A DNA stretch of 47,029 bases, from assembly GCA_035765895.1 (NCBI GenBank), contig DASTWL010000095.1:1-47029 (forward strand), written 5' to 3'. This DNA is from Verrucomicrobiia bacterium (GTDB lineage Bacteria; Verrucomicrobiota; Verrucomicrobiia; Limisphaerales; DSYF01). Each line of letters opens with the position of its first letter. Positions within the stretch are counted from its first letter, which is position 1. The notes beneath the pieces are model-generated. The model was not told where the DNA came from. It searched no databases and was given only the letters and a program-made list of their open reading frames with translations. Made by a program: the position numbers and the translations under genes. Shown piece by piece: positions 1-8,318 of the stretch.

Positions 1-48
1 GTTCCACGACAGAATGACGATGGCGACGCGGGGCAAGGAGTTGTCCAT
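1..48 (-). CDS. Family 2 glycosyltransferase, N-terminal fragment (cut by window edge)
   Basis: Sixteen codons read leftward from an ATG into the window edge and give MDNSLPRVAIVILSWN. The V-A-I-V-I-L-S-W-N run is the typical first beta strand of GT-A fold family 2 glycosyltransferases, which bind a nucleotide-sugar and extend polysaccharides or glycolipids. The gene is divergent from cimA. No clear Shine-Dalgarno precedes the ATG. Only the first strand is visible, so substrate and function cannot be given; the family call rests on this short motif alone. Confidence 0.6.
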   Translation of the reverse strand, partial: MDNSLPRVAIVILSWN

Positions 49-210
49 GGCTCAAGGGCCGCGCCGGGCGGGTGCGTCGAATGCAGTCATGCGTTGTGCC
101 GCGCATCGTAGGGCGTCACCCCGGCGCGGGCAAGTTGAAGCGACCTGATTTGCCCTTTGCGTCAGGGGCGTTTTTTCGGTTTAATCCGGCTCCGCTTTGG
201 CGGCATAACG

Positions 211-1773
211 ATGAAACCCCAAGTCGAAATCTATGATACGACCCTGCGCGACGGTTCGCAGGGCGAAGGCGTCAATTTCTCGGTCGCGGACAAGCTCCGC
301 ATCGCCGAGAAACTCGACCAATTCGGGGTTCATTATATTGAAGGCGGCTGGCCAGGCTCCAATCCCAAGGACATCGAGTTCTTCGCACAGGCCAAGAAGC
401 GGAAGTTCAAGCACGCGAAGCTCGCGGCGTTTGGTTCCACCCGGAAGAAGGGCGTCGCGGTCGAGCACGACGATCAAGTGCGTCTGCTCATCGAGGCGGG
501 CACGCCCGTTGTGACGATTTACGGCAAGACTTCCATGCTGCACGTGAAGGAGGTCCTGCGCTGCACGCCCGAGGAAAACCTCGCGATGATCGCGGACACG
601 GTGAAGTATCTGAAGGACCACGGAAAATTTGTCGTTTACGACTGCGAACATGCGTTCGACGGCTACAAGCTCGATCCCCAATACGCCCTCGCCACGTGGC
701 ACGCCGCGGAAAAGGCGGGCGCGGATTTCGTCGTGCTCTGCGACACGAACGGCGGCTGTCTGCCGGGCGAGGTGGCGGCCATCACCAAGTTCGCCGTCGG
801 CCAGTTGAATTGCCGGGTCGGCATCCATACGCACGATGACATCGGCATGGGCGTCGCCAACGCGATTGCCGCGCTCGAAGCCGGCGCGTGTCACGTGCAA
901 GGCACCGTGAACGGCTACGGCGAGCGCACGGGCAATTGCAACCTCACCAGCGTCATTCCGTGCGTGGCGTTGAAGATGAAGAAGACCTGCGTGCCCGCCA
1001 AGTCGCTGCCGAAGTTGAAGGAGCTTTCCATGTTCGTGGACGAGGTCGCGAACATCCGGCACAACCCGCGTCTGCCGTGGGTCGGCTCCGCCGCGTTCGC
1101 GCACAAGGGCGGCACCCACGTCAACGCCGTCCAGAAGCTCGCAGCCAGCTATGAGCACATCAACCCCGAGCTGGTCGGCAATGCGCGCAACATTTTGATC
1201 AGCGACCTCGCCGGGCGCAGCAACATCGTGATGAAGGCGCAGGATCTCGGCTTCAAACTCCGCAACGACACGCCAGAGTTGAAGCAAATCCTGAATGCCA
1301 TCAAAGAGCGCGAGCACGCCGGTTACGAATACGAAGCCGCCGAGGCTTCGATGGCCCTGCTCATCCGCGGCATCCTGGAGCACAATCCCGATCTGCTGTT
1401 CACCATCGAGACCTATCACGTTTCGATGCGCCGCGACAAAAAGGAATCCATCTGCGAAGCCACGGTGCGCGTCCGCGTCGGCGACAAGATCGCCCACACG
1501 GTCGCCGAAGGTGACGGCCCGGTGAACGCCCTCGATGCCGCGTTGCGCCGCGCACTGGTCAGCTTCTTTCCGAAGTTGAAAGCGATCGAACTCACCGACT
1601 ACAAGGTCCGCATCATCAACGCCGGCACCGGCACGGCGGCGAAGACCCGCGTGTTGATCACGTCCACTGACGGCAAGCGCGAATGGGGCACCGTCGGTGT
1701 CAGCGAAAACATCATCGAAGCCTCGTTGGAGGCGCTCGTGGACTCGTTGGAGTTCGCGTTGTTGAAGAAATGA
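211..1773 (+). CDS. cimA: (R)-citramalate synthase
   Basis: The protein (520 aa) condenses pyruvate with acetyl-CoA to citramalate, the threonine-independent entry to isoleucine synthesis. The N-terminus has the DRE-TIM metallolyase signature YDTTLRDGSQGEGVNFS at residues 7-23, followed by YIEGGWPGSNPKD. The form IEGGWPGSNP, rather than that of LeuA, is characteristic of the CimA type. HTHDD and VQGTVNGYGERTGNCNL carry metal- and acyl-CoA-site residues. The last third is a LeuA-type allosteric dimerisation domain. The length matches CimA. I chose the ATG at 211 because an 18-codon upstream extension is not family-like. A repeat-filled 84-bp gap separates it from valS on the same strand. Confidence 0.93.
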   Translation: MKPQVEIYDTTLRDGSQGEGVNFSVADKLRIAEKLDQFGVHYIEGGWPGSNPKDIEFFAQAKKRKFKHAKLAAFGSTRKKGVAVEHDDQVRLLIEAGTPVVTIYGKTSMLHVKEVLRCTPEENLAMIADTVKYLKDHGKFVVYDCEHAFDGYKLDPQYALATWHAAEKAGADFVVLCDTNGGCLPGEVAAITKFAVGQLNCRVGIHTHDDIGMGVANAIAALEAGACHVQGTVNGYGERTGNCNLTSVIPCVALKMKKTCVPAKSLPKLKELSMFVDEVANIRHNPRLPWVGSAAFAHKGGTHVNAVQKLAASYEHINPELVGNARNILISDLAGRSNIVMKAQDLGFKLRNDTPELKQILNAIKEREHAGYEYEAAEASMALLIRGILEHNPDLLFTIETYHVSMRRDKKESICEATVRVRVGDKIAHTVAEGDGPVNALDAALRRALVSFFPKLKAIELTDYKVRIINAGTGTAAKTRVLITSTDGKREWGTVGVSENIIEASLEALVDSLEFALLKK

Positions 1774-1777
1774 ATTC

Positions 1778-1850
1778 ACCGCGGAAGCGCAGAGACGCGG
1801 AGGAACCGGAATTAATTCTTTCCTCTCCGCGCTTCCGCGTCTCCGCGGTT
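1778..1850. repeat. Imperfect inverted repeat filling the cimA-valS gap
   Basis: The left arm begins ACCGCGGAAGCGCAGAGACG and the right arm, read on the opposite strand, begins ACCGCGGAGACGCGGAAGCG. The two arms share the words AGACGCGG and AAGCGC in permuted order around an A+T-rich centre (GGAATTAATTC). It occupies nearly the whole spacer. It resembles short dispersed G+C-rich repeats found between genes rather than a classical terminator: the A-rich run TTTAAAAATATG simply leads into valS. Confidence 0.6.
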
Positions 1851-1857
1851 TAAAAAT

Positions 1858-4800
1858 ATGTCTGAAATTCCGAAAGCCTACGAACCTCAGTCTGTTGAGG
1901 ACAAATGGTATGACTTCTGGGTGGAGCAAGGCTGCTTCACCGCCGACCCGTCGCGCGTCAGCGACAAGCGCCCGGCGTATTCCATCGTCATCCCGCCGCC
2001 GAACGTCACCGGCATGCTCCACATGGGGCATGTGCTCAACAACACCATCCAGGACATCCTTAGCCGCAAGGCACGCATGGACGGCAAGGAAGTCCTCTGG
2101 CTCCCCGGCACCGACCACGCCGGCATCGCCACCCAGGTGCAGGTCGAGAAGGCGTTGAAGAAGGAAGAGCACAAGACCAAATACGATCTTGGCCGCGAGG
2201 AATTCCTCAAGCGCGTCTGGAAGTGGAAGGAAGAAAAAGGCGGCATCATCATCAACCAGCTCAAGAAACTTGGCGCGAGCTGCGATTGGTCCCGCGAACG
2301 CTTCACGATGGACCCGGAGTATTCGCGCTGCGTCCAAAAGGTGTTCGTCGAGCTTTACAAGAAGGGCCTCATCTATCGCGGCAAACGCATGGTGAACTGG
2401 TGCCCGGCAACGCAAACGGCGCTCTCCGACGAGGAAGTGGAGATGAAACCGCAGAAGGGTTTCATGTATCACTTCTGCGTTGAAGTGGTGGAAAAGGGCG
2501 AAGCAATCACAAAGAACGCGCGGCCCCTCACCCCTTCCCTCTCCCCATCGGATGGGGAGAGGGTGGCCGATAGGCCGGGTGAGGGGAAACCCGGCGGCCC
2601 GCAAGTGGACTCCGAAGGCCGCGTTTGGCTCACCATTGCCACCACGCGTCCCGAGACGATTCCCGCCGACACCGCCGTGGCGGTGAATCCGAAGGACCCG
2701 CGTTACACGCATCTCATTGGCAAGCACGTGTATCGTGCGTTGCCGCTCGATGTGCCGAAGGAACAGCGCATCATCCCGATCATCGCGGATGAACACGTGG
2801 ACTTCGAGTTCGGCACCGGCGTGCTCAAGGTGACGCCGGCACACGACAAGGCCGACTTCGAGATCGGCCAGCGTCACAAACTGCCCATCATCGAATCGCT
2901 GACCCCGGATGGAAAAATGACTGCCGTGGCCGGCGCTGACTTGGCGGGGCTGGACCGTTTTGTCGCGCGGAAGAAGGCGGCGGAAATCCTGGAAGGCGCG
3001 GGCGCACTCGACAAAGCCGAGCCTTACGAGAACAACGTGGGCTTCAGCCAGCGCGCGGATGTGCCCATCGAACCGCGCTTGAGCGAACAATGGTTTTTGA
3101 AGTATCCGTCCGTGGAGCAAGCGAGGGCGTGTGTGGAACAGGATGAAGATGGGAGCGCACGCGTCTCGCGTGCCGATTCCGGCGTCTCGCCGGAATCCTC
3201 GTCCATCGATTTGAAGTTGGAGGAACAAGCATCGGGCGCGACGCCCGATGCGGCACGCGGGACGCGTGCGCTCCCCAAAATGCGGTTCCATCCGCAGCGC
3301 TGGGCGAAAACCTACGACCACTGGCTGACGAACATCCAGGACTGGTGCATCAGCCGCCAGCTCTGGTGGGGGCATCAGATCCCGGTGTGGAGTCGGCGTT
3401 ATTCAAAGCAAGAAATCGCAGACGATCCAAAGCTGGGACATTTGATGCGCTCCGTTGATGATGTCTCTTCCAAACTCGATGCGATTCGCAAAAAGTTTGG
3501 AACACAACTTGGAACAGACAAAAAGTCTGATTCACGTCGTTTGATCGAAGACACATTGGCTGAAAGCGCTGACGCGATTTATTGGTGGCACAATCTTTCA
3601 GAGGATGAAAATTGGATTGAAGTTGAAGCCGTTACTTATTCCGAAACAGCGGCAAAATATTTGGAAGGTCGCGGCTTCACCCAAGATCCCGACGTGCTCG
3701 ACACATGGTTCAGTTCCTGGCTCTGGCCGTTTGCCACGATGGGCTGGCCGGAGAACACCGAGACGTTGAAGAAGTTTTATCCGACCACGGACCTCGTCAC
3801 CGGGCCGGACATCATCTTCTTCTGGGTCGCCCGCATGATCATGGCGGGCTACGAATACATGGGCGACCTGCCGTTCAAGAACGTCTATTTCACCGGCATC
3901 ATCCGCGACAAGCAGGGCCGCAAGATGTCGAAGACGCTTGGCAACTCTCCCGACCCGCTAGAACTCATCGCGAAATATGGCGCCGACGCCCTCCGCTTCG
4001 GCACGATGCGCAGCGCGCCGCTGGGCCAGGACGTGCTCTTCGACGAGAAGGACGTCGAGCTCGGCCGCAACTTCTGCAATAAGCTCTGGAACGCCTGCCG
4101 CTTCCGCCAGATGCAATCAAGTGCGGAGTGCGGAACGCGGAGTGCGGAATTTGAAGGCGAGATCAATCCGTCGCTGCTCACCTCGGACGACAAGTGGATT
4201 CTCCTCCGCCTTGACCAGGCCATCCGCGAAGTCAGCGAGGCGTTGACCACCTACAACTTCGCCACCGCCGTGCAGGCGCTCTACCGTTTCTTCTGGAGCG
4301 AGTATTGCGACTGGTATGTCGAAGCGTCTAAAGCTGCCTTCGGGAAACCCACCCCTACCCCCTCCCAGGAGGGGAACTCCGAACTCACGTCCGAACGTCA
4401 GCTCCCCTCCTCCGGAGGGGCTGGGGGTGGGTCCGCGCTCGCCGCCAACAAGCTCGCCGTGATCGACTTCGTCCTCGGCAACACGCTGCGGCTGTTCCAT
4501 CCGTTCCTGCCGTTCATCACGGAGGAACTCTGGCATGGCATGGGATTCAGCAAGGACCTGCCGGAAAATCAGGGCGGCAAGACCATCATGTTCGCACCGT
4601 GGCCCAAGCCGCTCAGCGCCGAGGAGAAGGAACACTTCGGCCTCGACGACGCGGCGGACAAGGTCGCCACCGCCAAATACGAGCTGGTCGGACTCGGCCG
4701 CAACCTGCGTCGCGAATTGAAGCTCGACCCGGCCAAGAAGCTGAAGTTCATGCTCAAACCGGCCGGCGAACTCGCCTCCGCCGAAGTGGAAGTGCTCAAG

Positions 4801-5121
4801 ATCCTCCTGAACGCCGAAGCCGTCGAAGTCGTGGCGAAGGATTGGGCGCCGCCGAAAGGCACGCCGAGCGCCGCGAATCTGTTGGGCGAAATCTTCCTGC
4901 CGCTCGCCGGCCTGGTGGACTTCGCTGCCGAGCGCGTCCGTCTCGGGAAGGAACTGGAGAAGGTGCGCGCTGAAATCACGAAGGTTGAGGACAAACTCAA
5001 CAACCCGAACTTCGCCCAAAAGGTTCCGGCGAAGGTGCTCGATGAGCACAAGCAACGGCTTGCCGACTGGCAGGCCAAGCACAACCAGATTGAAAAGTCG
5101 CTGGCGGATTTGCCGGAGTGA
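1858..5121 (+). CDS. valS: Valyl-tRNA synthetase with several in-frame insertions
   Basis: Class I synthetase charging tRNA-Val. Rossmann motif HMGH is at residues 55-58 (PPPNVTGMLHMGH) and the KMSKS-type loop KMSKT begins near residue 689. The editing (CP1) domain lies between them, then an anticodon-binding domain and a C-terminal coiled coil rich in Glu/Lys (FAAERVRLGKELEKVRAEI). At 1087 aa it is well over the roughly 880-950 aa usual for ValRS. The excess is explained by four low-complexity stretches that are translated palindromic or tandem repeats (listed separately), plus an A+T-richer insert near 3400-3663 where the short zinc-knuckle region normally lies. The frame is open throughout and all signature motifs are intact, so I treat it as functional. 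Confidence 0.95.
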   Translation: MSEIPKAYEPQSVEDKWYDFWVEQGCFTADPSRVSDKRPAYSIVIPPPNVTGMLHMGHVLNNTIQDILSRKARMDGKEVLWLPGTDHAGIATQVQVEKALKKEEHKTKYDLGREEFLKRVWKWKEEKGGIIINQLKKLGASCDWSRERFTMDPEYSRCVQKVFVELYKKGLIYRGKRMVNWCPATQTALSDEEVEMKPQKGFMYHFCVEVVEKGEAITKNARPLTPSLSPSDGERVADRPGEGKPGGPQVDSEGRVWLTIATTRPETIPADTAVAVNPKDPRYTHLIGKHVYRALPLDVPKEQRIIPIIADEHVDFEFGTGVLKVTPAHDKADFEIGQRHKLPIIESLTPDGKMTAVAGADLAGLDRFVARKKAAEILEGAGALDKAEPYENNVGFSQRADVPIEPRLSEQWFLKYPSVEQARACVEQDEDGSARVSRADSGVSPESSSIDLKLEEQASGATPDAARGTRALPKMRFHPQRWAKTYDHWLTNIQDWCISRQLWWGHQIPVWSRRYSKQEIADDPKLGHLMRSVDDVSSKLDAIRKKFGTQLGTDKKSDSRRLIEDTLAESADAIYWWHNLSEDENWIEVEAVTYSETAAKYLEGRGFTQDPDVLDTWFSSWLWPFATMGWPENTETLKKFYPTTDLVTGPDIIFFWVARMIMAGYEYMGDLPFKNVYFTGIIRDKQGRKMSKTLGNSPDPLELIAKYGADALRFGTMRSAPLGQDVLFDEKDVELGRNFCNKLWNACRFRQMQSSAECGTRSAEFEGEINPSLLTSDDKWILLRLDQAIREVSEALTTYNFATAVQALYRFFWSEYCDWYVEASKAAFGKPTPTPSQEGNSELTSERQLPSSGGAGGGSALAANKLAVIDFVLGNTLRLFHPFLPFITEELWHGMGFSKDLPENQGGKTIMFAPWPKPLSAEEKEHFGLDDAADKVATAKYELVGLGRNLRRELKLDPAKKLKFMLKPAGELASAEVEVLKILLNAEAVEVVAKDWAPPKGTPSAANLLGEIFLPLAGLVDFAAERVRLGKELEKVRAEITKVEDKLNNPNFAQKVPAKVLDEHKQRLADWQAKHNQIEKSLADLPE
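2524..2586. repeat. Palindromic repeat inserted in frame in valS (copy 1)
   Basis: CCCCTCA at the left end pairs with TGAGGGG at the right end. Inside, CCCTCTCCCCATC pairs with GATGGGGAGAGGG almost immediately. The 63 bp (21 codons) translate to PLTPSLSPSDGERVADRPGEG inside the editing domain. The length is a multiple of three, so the frame is kept. Confidence 0.75.
3151..3275. repeat. Compound palindromic repeat inserted in frame in valS (copy 2)
   Basis: Terminal 25-bp arms (3151-3175 and 3251-3275) are inverted copies with one mismatch. Within it are four hairpins, each with a three-base loop: 3157-3173 (7-bp stem), 3175-3197 (10-bp stem), 3229-3251 (10-bp stem) and 3253-3269 (7-bp stem). 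The translated insert reads SARVSRADSGVSPESS...ASGATPDAARGTRALP. This is a mobile-repeat architecture inside an essential gene. Confidence 0.85.
4120..4152. repeat. Short tandem repeat inserted in frame in valS (copy 3)
   Basis: Three near-identical units of the form (A/G)TGCGGA or ACGCGGA follow one another (AGTGCGGAGTGCGGAACGCG...). They add about eleven codons (SSAECGTRSAEFE) just before the anticodon-binding domain segment ending in DDKWILLRLDQAI. Confidence 0.6.
4347..4432. repeat. Palindromic repeat inserted in frame in valS (copy 4)
   Basis: An outer arm starting ACCCACCCC pairs with GGGGTGGGT at the far end. Two inner hairpins, CCCCTCC-CA-GGAGGGG and CCCCTCC-TCC-GGAGGGG, lie between. 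It is translated as PTPTPSQEGNSE...QLPSSGGAGGGS inside the anticodon-binding domain, between ASKAAFGK and AANKLAVIDF. Confidence 0.75.
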
Positions 5122-5153
5122 ATGAACTGCGGGCCCGTCGCCTGCGGCCCGGT

Positions 5154-6551
5154 TCAAGGCACCTGCCAGGTTCGATAGAACGACTTGGCCACACCCGGGG
5201 CTGGTCGATTCGTGAATTCCACGGTGCTGGTAACCGGCACATTCGTCCACACCGGCGTCCACGTCGCCAAATCGGCGGACGCGGCCACGATGTTGGTTCT
5301 GCCCGGGGTCAGATTGGTGATGGTGAAGCGAAACGCACCGTCGCCGAGCCATGCCGGGTCCACGAGTTGTGCCGCTGCCAGCGGTGCAGGAAGCGGAACG
5401 GGAGCGGTGATAACGCAACGGAACCCCAGATCATACGCCGCCCCGTCCGCGCCGGAATAGGGGAAGTAAGTCCGATTGGCGCAACGCGCGAAGGAGGCAT
5501 CCGTCTGCCAGGAGCCGCCGCGCAACACGCGGTTCGTGGCGCCTCCCGCCGGACCGCGCGGATCGGGCGCAACGGCGCCGGGGTTGTCATACCAAGAGCC
5601 ATCGTAGGCGTCCCAACACCATTCCCAGACGTTGCCGGCCAGGTCGAAAAGCCCGTAGGCATTGGCGGCAAACGCTCCCACTGGACTGGTGTAAGGCGCG
5701 TCGCCCGTGCCGTAAACCGGGTCAAACCCGTTCGTCCCGCTCGTGTCGTAACTGTAAAACGTGCTGGCAAAATAATTCGCATCGGCCGGCGAAATGGTGT
5801 TTCCCCACGGGAAACGCAATCCGGCCGCACCGCCGCGCGCCGCCTTTTCCCATTCGGCCTCGGTCGGCAGCCGGTAACCGCTGGCCTTCCAGTCCACGCA
5901 ATCGTTGGCGAGGTCGATTTGCCCCGTGCGATAAGGCGCGTCGAACGAGGCATTCGTAAAGTAGGCGCAGCCGCGTCCCTCCATTTCCGAACGCGCGTTG
6001 CACCATTTCACGGCGTCATACCAGTCGAGCGTCTGCACCGGATGATTGGCGGCGCGACCGCTCCCCGCATGATCGAAGCTGTAACCATGCGCGATGGCCC
6101 AGAGATAAACGTCGTCCCACAAGTTTCGGGTCACTTCATAACGCTCCATGTAGAATGCCGCTACGCTCACGTCATGAACGGGCCGCTCGCCGCCGAATCC
6201 TTCGGCAAAGGTGTCGCCCATCGCAAAGCGGCCCGCAGGGATCAACGCCATGTTCGTGCCGGGCACCTGCACGGCGCGATAGAACCGCGGACCATCGGCG
6301 GGCGGATTCGTGTCCGTCACCGACGCCACCGCATCAAGCTGGCAAAAACCGAGGTTGAACCAGCGGACGGTCACGGCAAGATTGTCGCTCCACTGCACCT
6401 GGCAGGCAGTCCCGGGCGGCGCGGTGACGGTCAATACGGGAGTTGGATCCAAGTGCAGACTCAACTGAATTTGGGCGAACCCGACTGTGGGGAGCGCAAC
6501 CACGCAACAACCTGCGGCCCGGATAAAGCGGAATGGAAACAGCTTGTTCAT
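5154..6551 (-). CDS. Secreted SUMF1/FGE-sulfatase-fold protein
   Basis: The protein (465 aa) has a signal peptide (residues 1-26, ending GFAQ), a short W...FYRAVQV module (27-97), and an FGE-sulfatase domain from about residue 98 to 380. Typical landmarks are MALIPAGRFAMGD, YEVTRNLW, YRLPTEAEWEKAARGG, FPWGN, GNVWEWCWD, NRVLRGGSW and LGFRCV. A second W...FYRTWQVP module ends the protein. FGE proteins oxidise a sulfatase Cys to formylglycine, but most relatives carrying this fold are not shown to do so. No sulfatase gene lies nearby, so enzymatic activity is unproven. It is convergent with valS (32 bp apart) and divergent from the next gene. I chose the ATG that opens the signal peptide; the frame stays open further upstream. 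Confidence 0.85.
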   Translation of the reverse strand: MNKLFPFRFIRAAGCCVVALPTVGFAQIQLSLHLDPTPVLTVTAPPGTACQVQWSDNLAVTVRWFNLGFCQLDAVASVTDTNPPADGPRFYRAVQVPGTNMALIPAGRFAMGDTFAEGFGGERPVHDVSVAAFYMERYEVTRNLWDDVYLWAIAHGYSFDHAGSGRAANHPVQTLDWYDAVKWCNARSEMEGRGCAYFTNASFDAPYRTGQIDLANDCVDWKASGYRLPTEAEWEKAARGGAAGLRFPWGNTISPADANYFASTFYSYDTSGTNGFDPVYGTGDAPYTSPVGAFAANAYGLFDLAGNVWEWCWDAYDGSWYDNPGAVAPDPRGPAGGATNRVLRGGSWQTDASFARCANRTYFPYSGADGAAYDLGFRCVITAPVPLPAPLAAAQLVDPAWLGDGAFRFTITNLTPGRTNIVAASADLATWTPVWTNVPVTSTVEFTNRPAPGVAKSFYRTWQVP

Positions 6552-6750
6552 GACCCTCTGATTGCGGTCATCCTGATGGGCCCAACCGAGCCGGTCAAAC
6601 TCCGTTTGACAATGATTCCCCCCGACCGGAAAGCTGCCCCACGACGTGGCCAGTTGCTGGTTCCAAACGCCCGGCCCCATCGCGACATCCCACGGCACCG
6701 CCCGAACATTGCTCGCCTCGGAAGGAGAATTCCGCCAGACTACGCCGCAC

Positions 6751-7569
6751 ATGAACAAGGCTGAGCAAAATGCCGCCCTGCGCTGCGCCGTTGCCGCCGC
6801 TCGCGCAGCCGGCGCGCTGATGCGCCGCAACCTGACGGCGACGAAGACGGTCAACCTCCGCGCCACCCACGACATCAAGCTCGAGCTGGACGTGCGCTGC
6901 CAGAGGCTGATCGAACGCCGGCTGTCCCGGGATTTTCCCGCCATTGCAGTGCTCGGCGAGGAAGGTGAATCGGGCCTGGCCGACGCGCCGGCACGCTGGG
7001 TGATTGATCCCATAGACGGCACCGTGAATTTCGCCTACGGCATTCCCCACGCGTGCGTCTGCATTGCCCTCCAGGTGCGCAGCCGTTCCCGAACGGCGCA
7101 GATGGACGGCGGCTACGAAACCATCGTCGGCGTGGTTTACGATCCGTTCATGGATGAACTCTGGAGCGCGACGGCCGGCGACGTGGCGCGCTTGAACGGC
7201 AAACCCATCCGCGTCAGCACACGCGCCCGGCTGAGCGACGCCATTAGCGCGATGGGCTACGGCAAAAATGAAAAGACGATGGCCATTGCCCTGAAATTGT
7301 TCCGCAACCTGTCACGCCGCTCCCGCAAGGTGCGCAACATGGGTGCGGCCGGGCTGGCGCTGGCCTACGTGGCGACCGGACGATTCGACGCCTACATCGA
7401 GCGGGGCATCAGCATTTGGGACATTGCGGCCGGCGGCTTCATTGTGGAACGGGCGGGCGGTGAATTCTGGCGCGAGCGCCTGCGCGATGGCAGCGGTTAC
7501 CGGATGATTGCCAGCAACGGCAGGTTGCGGAGGCAGATTGAATCACTGCACGAAACCCGCCGCGCCTAG
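6751..7569 (+). CDS. Inositol monophosphatase family protein
   Basis: The 272-aa protein is a lithium-sensitive Mg-dependent phosphatase fold. Metal-site motifs are complete: GEEGES, then WVIDPIDGTVNFAYGIPH, and the C-terminal WDIAAGGFIVERAGG. Likely substrates are inositol-1-phosphate, histidinol-phosphate or 3'-phosphoadenosine-5'-phosphate; the sequence alone does not decide. Start ATG 6751 is chosen because the usual short helix (AALRCAVAAARAAGALM) begins directly after it. Its stop codon TAG shares the palindrome CTAG with the stop of the convergent rdgB. Confidence 0.9.
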   Translation: MNKAEQNAALRCAVAAARAAGALMRRNLTATKTVNLRATHDIKLELDVRCQRLIERRLSRDFPAIAVLGEEGESGLADAPARWVIDPIDGTVNFAYGIPHACVCIALQVRSRSRTAQMDGGYETIVGVVYDPFMDELWSATAGDVARLNGKPIRVSTRARLSDAISAMGYGKNEKTMAIALKLFRNLSRRSRKVRNMGAAGLALAYVATGRFDAYIERGISIWDIAAGGFIVERAGGEFWRERLRDGSGYRMIASNGRLRRQIESLHETRRA

Positions 7570-8267
7570 GAACGCGGCCGCTGGAAGTGCTGTCTCAGTT
7601 TGGCCAGGGCCTGGCCGCGATGGCTGAGGCGGTTTTTCTCCGCGCGCGGCAGCAGCGCAAAGGACTTTTCGAGACCGACGGGATAAAACAACGGATCGTA
7701 GCCGAAGCCGTCCCCGCCGCGCGGTTCAAAGCCAATTACGCCTTCACAAACCCCCTCGAACACATGGGTGCTCAGTTCAAATTCGTCGGCCAGACAAACC
7801 GGTGAGGCGCTGTCCACCGTGCCGGCCAGCACCGGCGTGAGCGCAAGCACACAGCGAAACCGGGCGGTGCGCCGCGGCCCGGGCACGTCCCCCAGCAGCC
7901 GCAACAACTTGGCGTTGTTTTCCGAATCCTTGGAGTTTCCCGGCGCCCCGGTGTCGAGCGCCGCAAAGCGGGCCGAATGCACGCCGGGAGCGCCGTTCAA
8001 TGCATCCACCTCCAAACCGGAATCGTCGGCCAGCACATGCCAGGCGGCCGCCGCCTCCCTGCCCATCGTCTCACGATTGATGGACAGCCAGCGCGCGATC
8101 TCGATGGCCTTCTTGCGCGCGTTGCCCTCGAACGTGGCCGCGTCTTCGACCACGTGGGGTGAGCCAACATAATCGGCCAGTGTGGAATACTGGAAGGCGT
8201 TGCCAAGAATGGCACGAATCTCTCCGATCTTGTGCGTGTTGCGGGTGGCGATGACCAGTTGCTTCAT
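7566..8267 (-). CDS. rdgB: XTP/dITP diphosphatase (RdgB/HAM1 family)
   Basis: House-cleaning enzyme that hydrolyses dITP, XTP and ITP to monophosphates. The opening MKQLVIATRNTHKIGEI, then FEGNARKKA, LADDSGLEVDALNGAPGVHSARFA, GFGYDPLFYP and the closing LSHRGQAL are the family landmarks. It has 233 aa, slightly longer than the usual ~200. The start at 8267 gives the canonical N-terminus; an in-frame ATG lies 12 bp upstream. It is convergent with the phosphatase gene with overlapping stops, and lies downstream of the cupredoxin gene across a hairpin. Confidence 0.93.
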   Translation of the reverse strand: MKQLVIATRNTHKIGEIRAILGNAFQYSTLADYVGSPHVVEDAATFEGNARKKAIEIARWLSINRETMGREAAAAWHVLADDSGLEVDALNGAPGVHSARFAALDTGAPGNSKDSENNAKLLRLLGDVPGPRRTARFRCVLALTPVLAGTVDSASPVCLADEFELSTHVFEGVCEGVIGFEPRGGDGFGYDPLFYPVGLEKSFALLPRAEKNRLSHRGQALAKLRQHFQRPRS

Positions 8268-8290
8268 CGGGGGCAACATGCCAGCGCCGC

Positions 8291-8315
8291 CGCGACTTGG
8301 CGAGGCCAAGTCGCG
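8291..8315. repeat. Perfect 11-bp hairpin with GAG loop between rdgB and the cupredoxin gene
   Basis: CGCGACTTGGC, loop GAG, GCCAAGTCGCG. It sits in the 51 bp between the cupredoxin stop and the rdgB start. No T-tract follows on either strand, so it is a poor intrinsic terminator. It shares the three-base-loop, GGC-core design of the hairpins inside valS. Confidence 0.75.
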
Positions 8316-8318
8316 CCG

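Noticed and set aside
181-3375. 1064-codon open frame on the minus strand opposite cimA and valS
   Set aside because: It is the antisense shadow of two strongly identified genes; no domain pattern is visible and its composition reflects G+C-rich codons read backwards.
5154-6551. FGE-like protein as activator of a local sulfatase
   Set aside because: No sulfatase gene (CxPxR motif) is in the window, so no such partnership can be claimed.
8291-8315. Hairpin as intrinsic terminator of the cupredoxin transcript
   Set aside because: A stable stem but no T-tract on either strand; better explained as a dispersed repeat.
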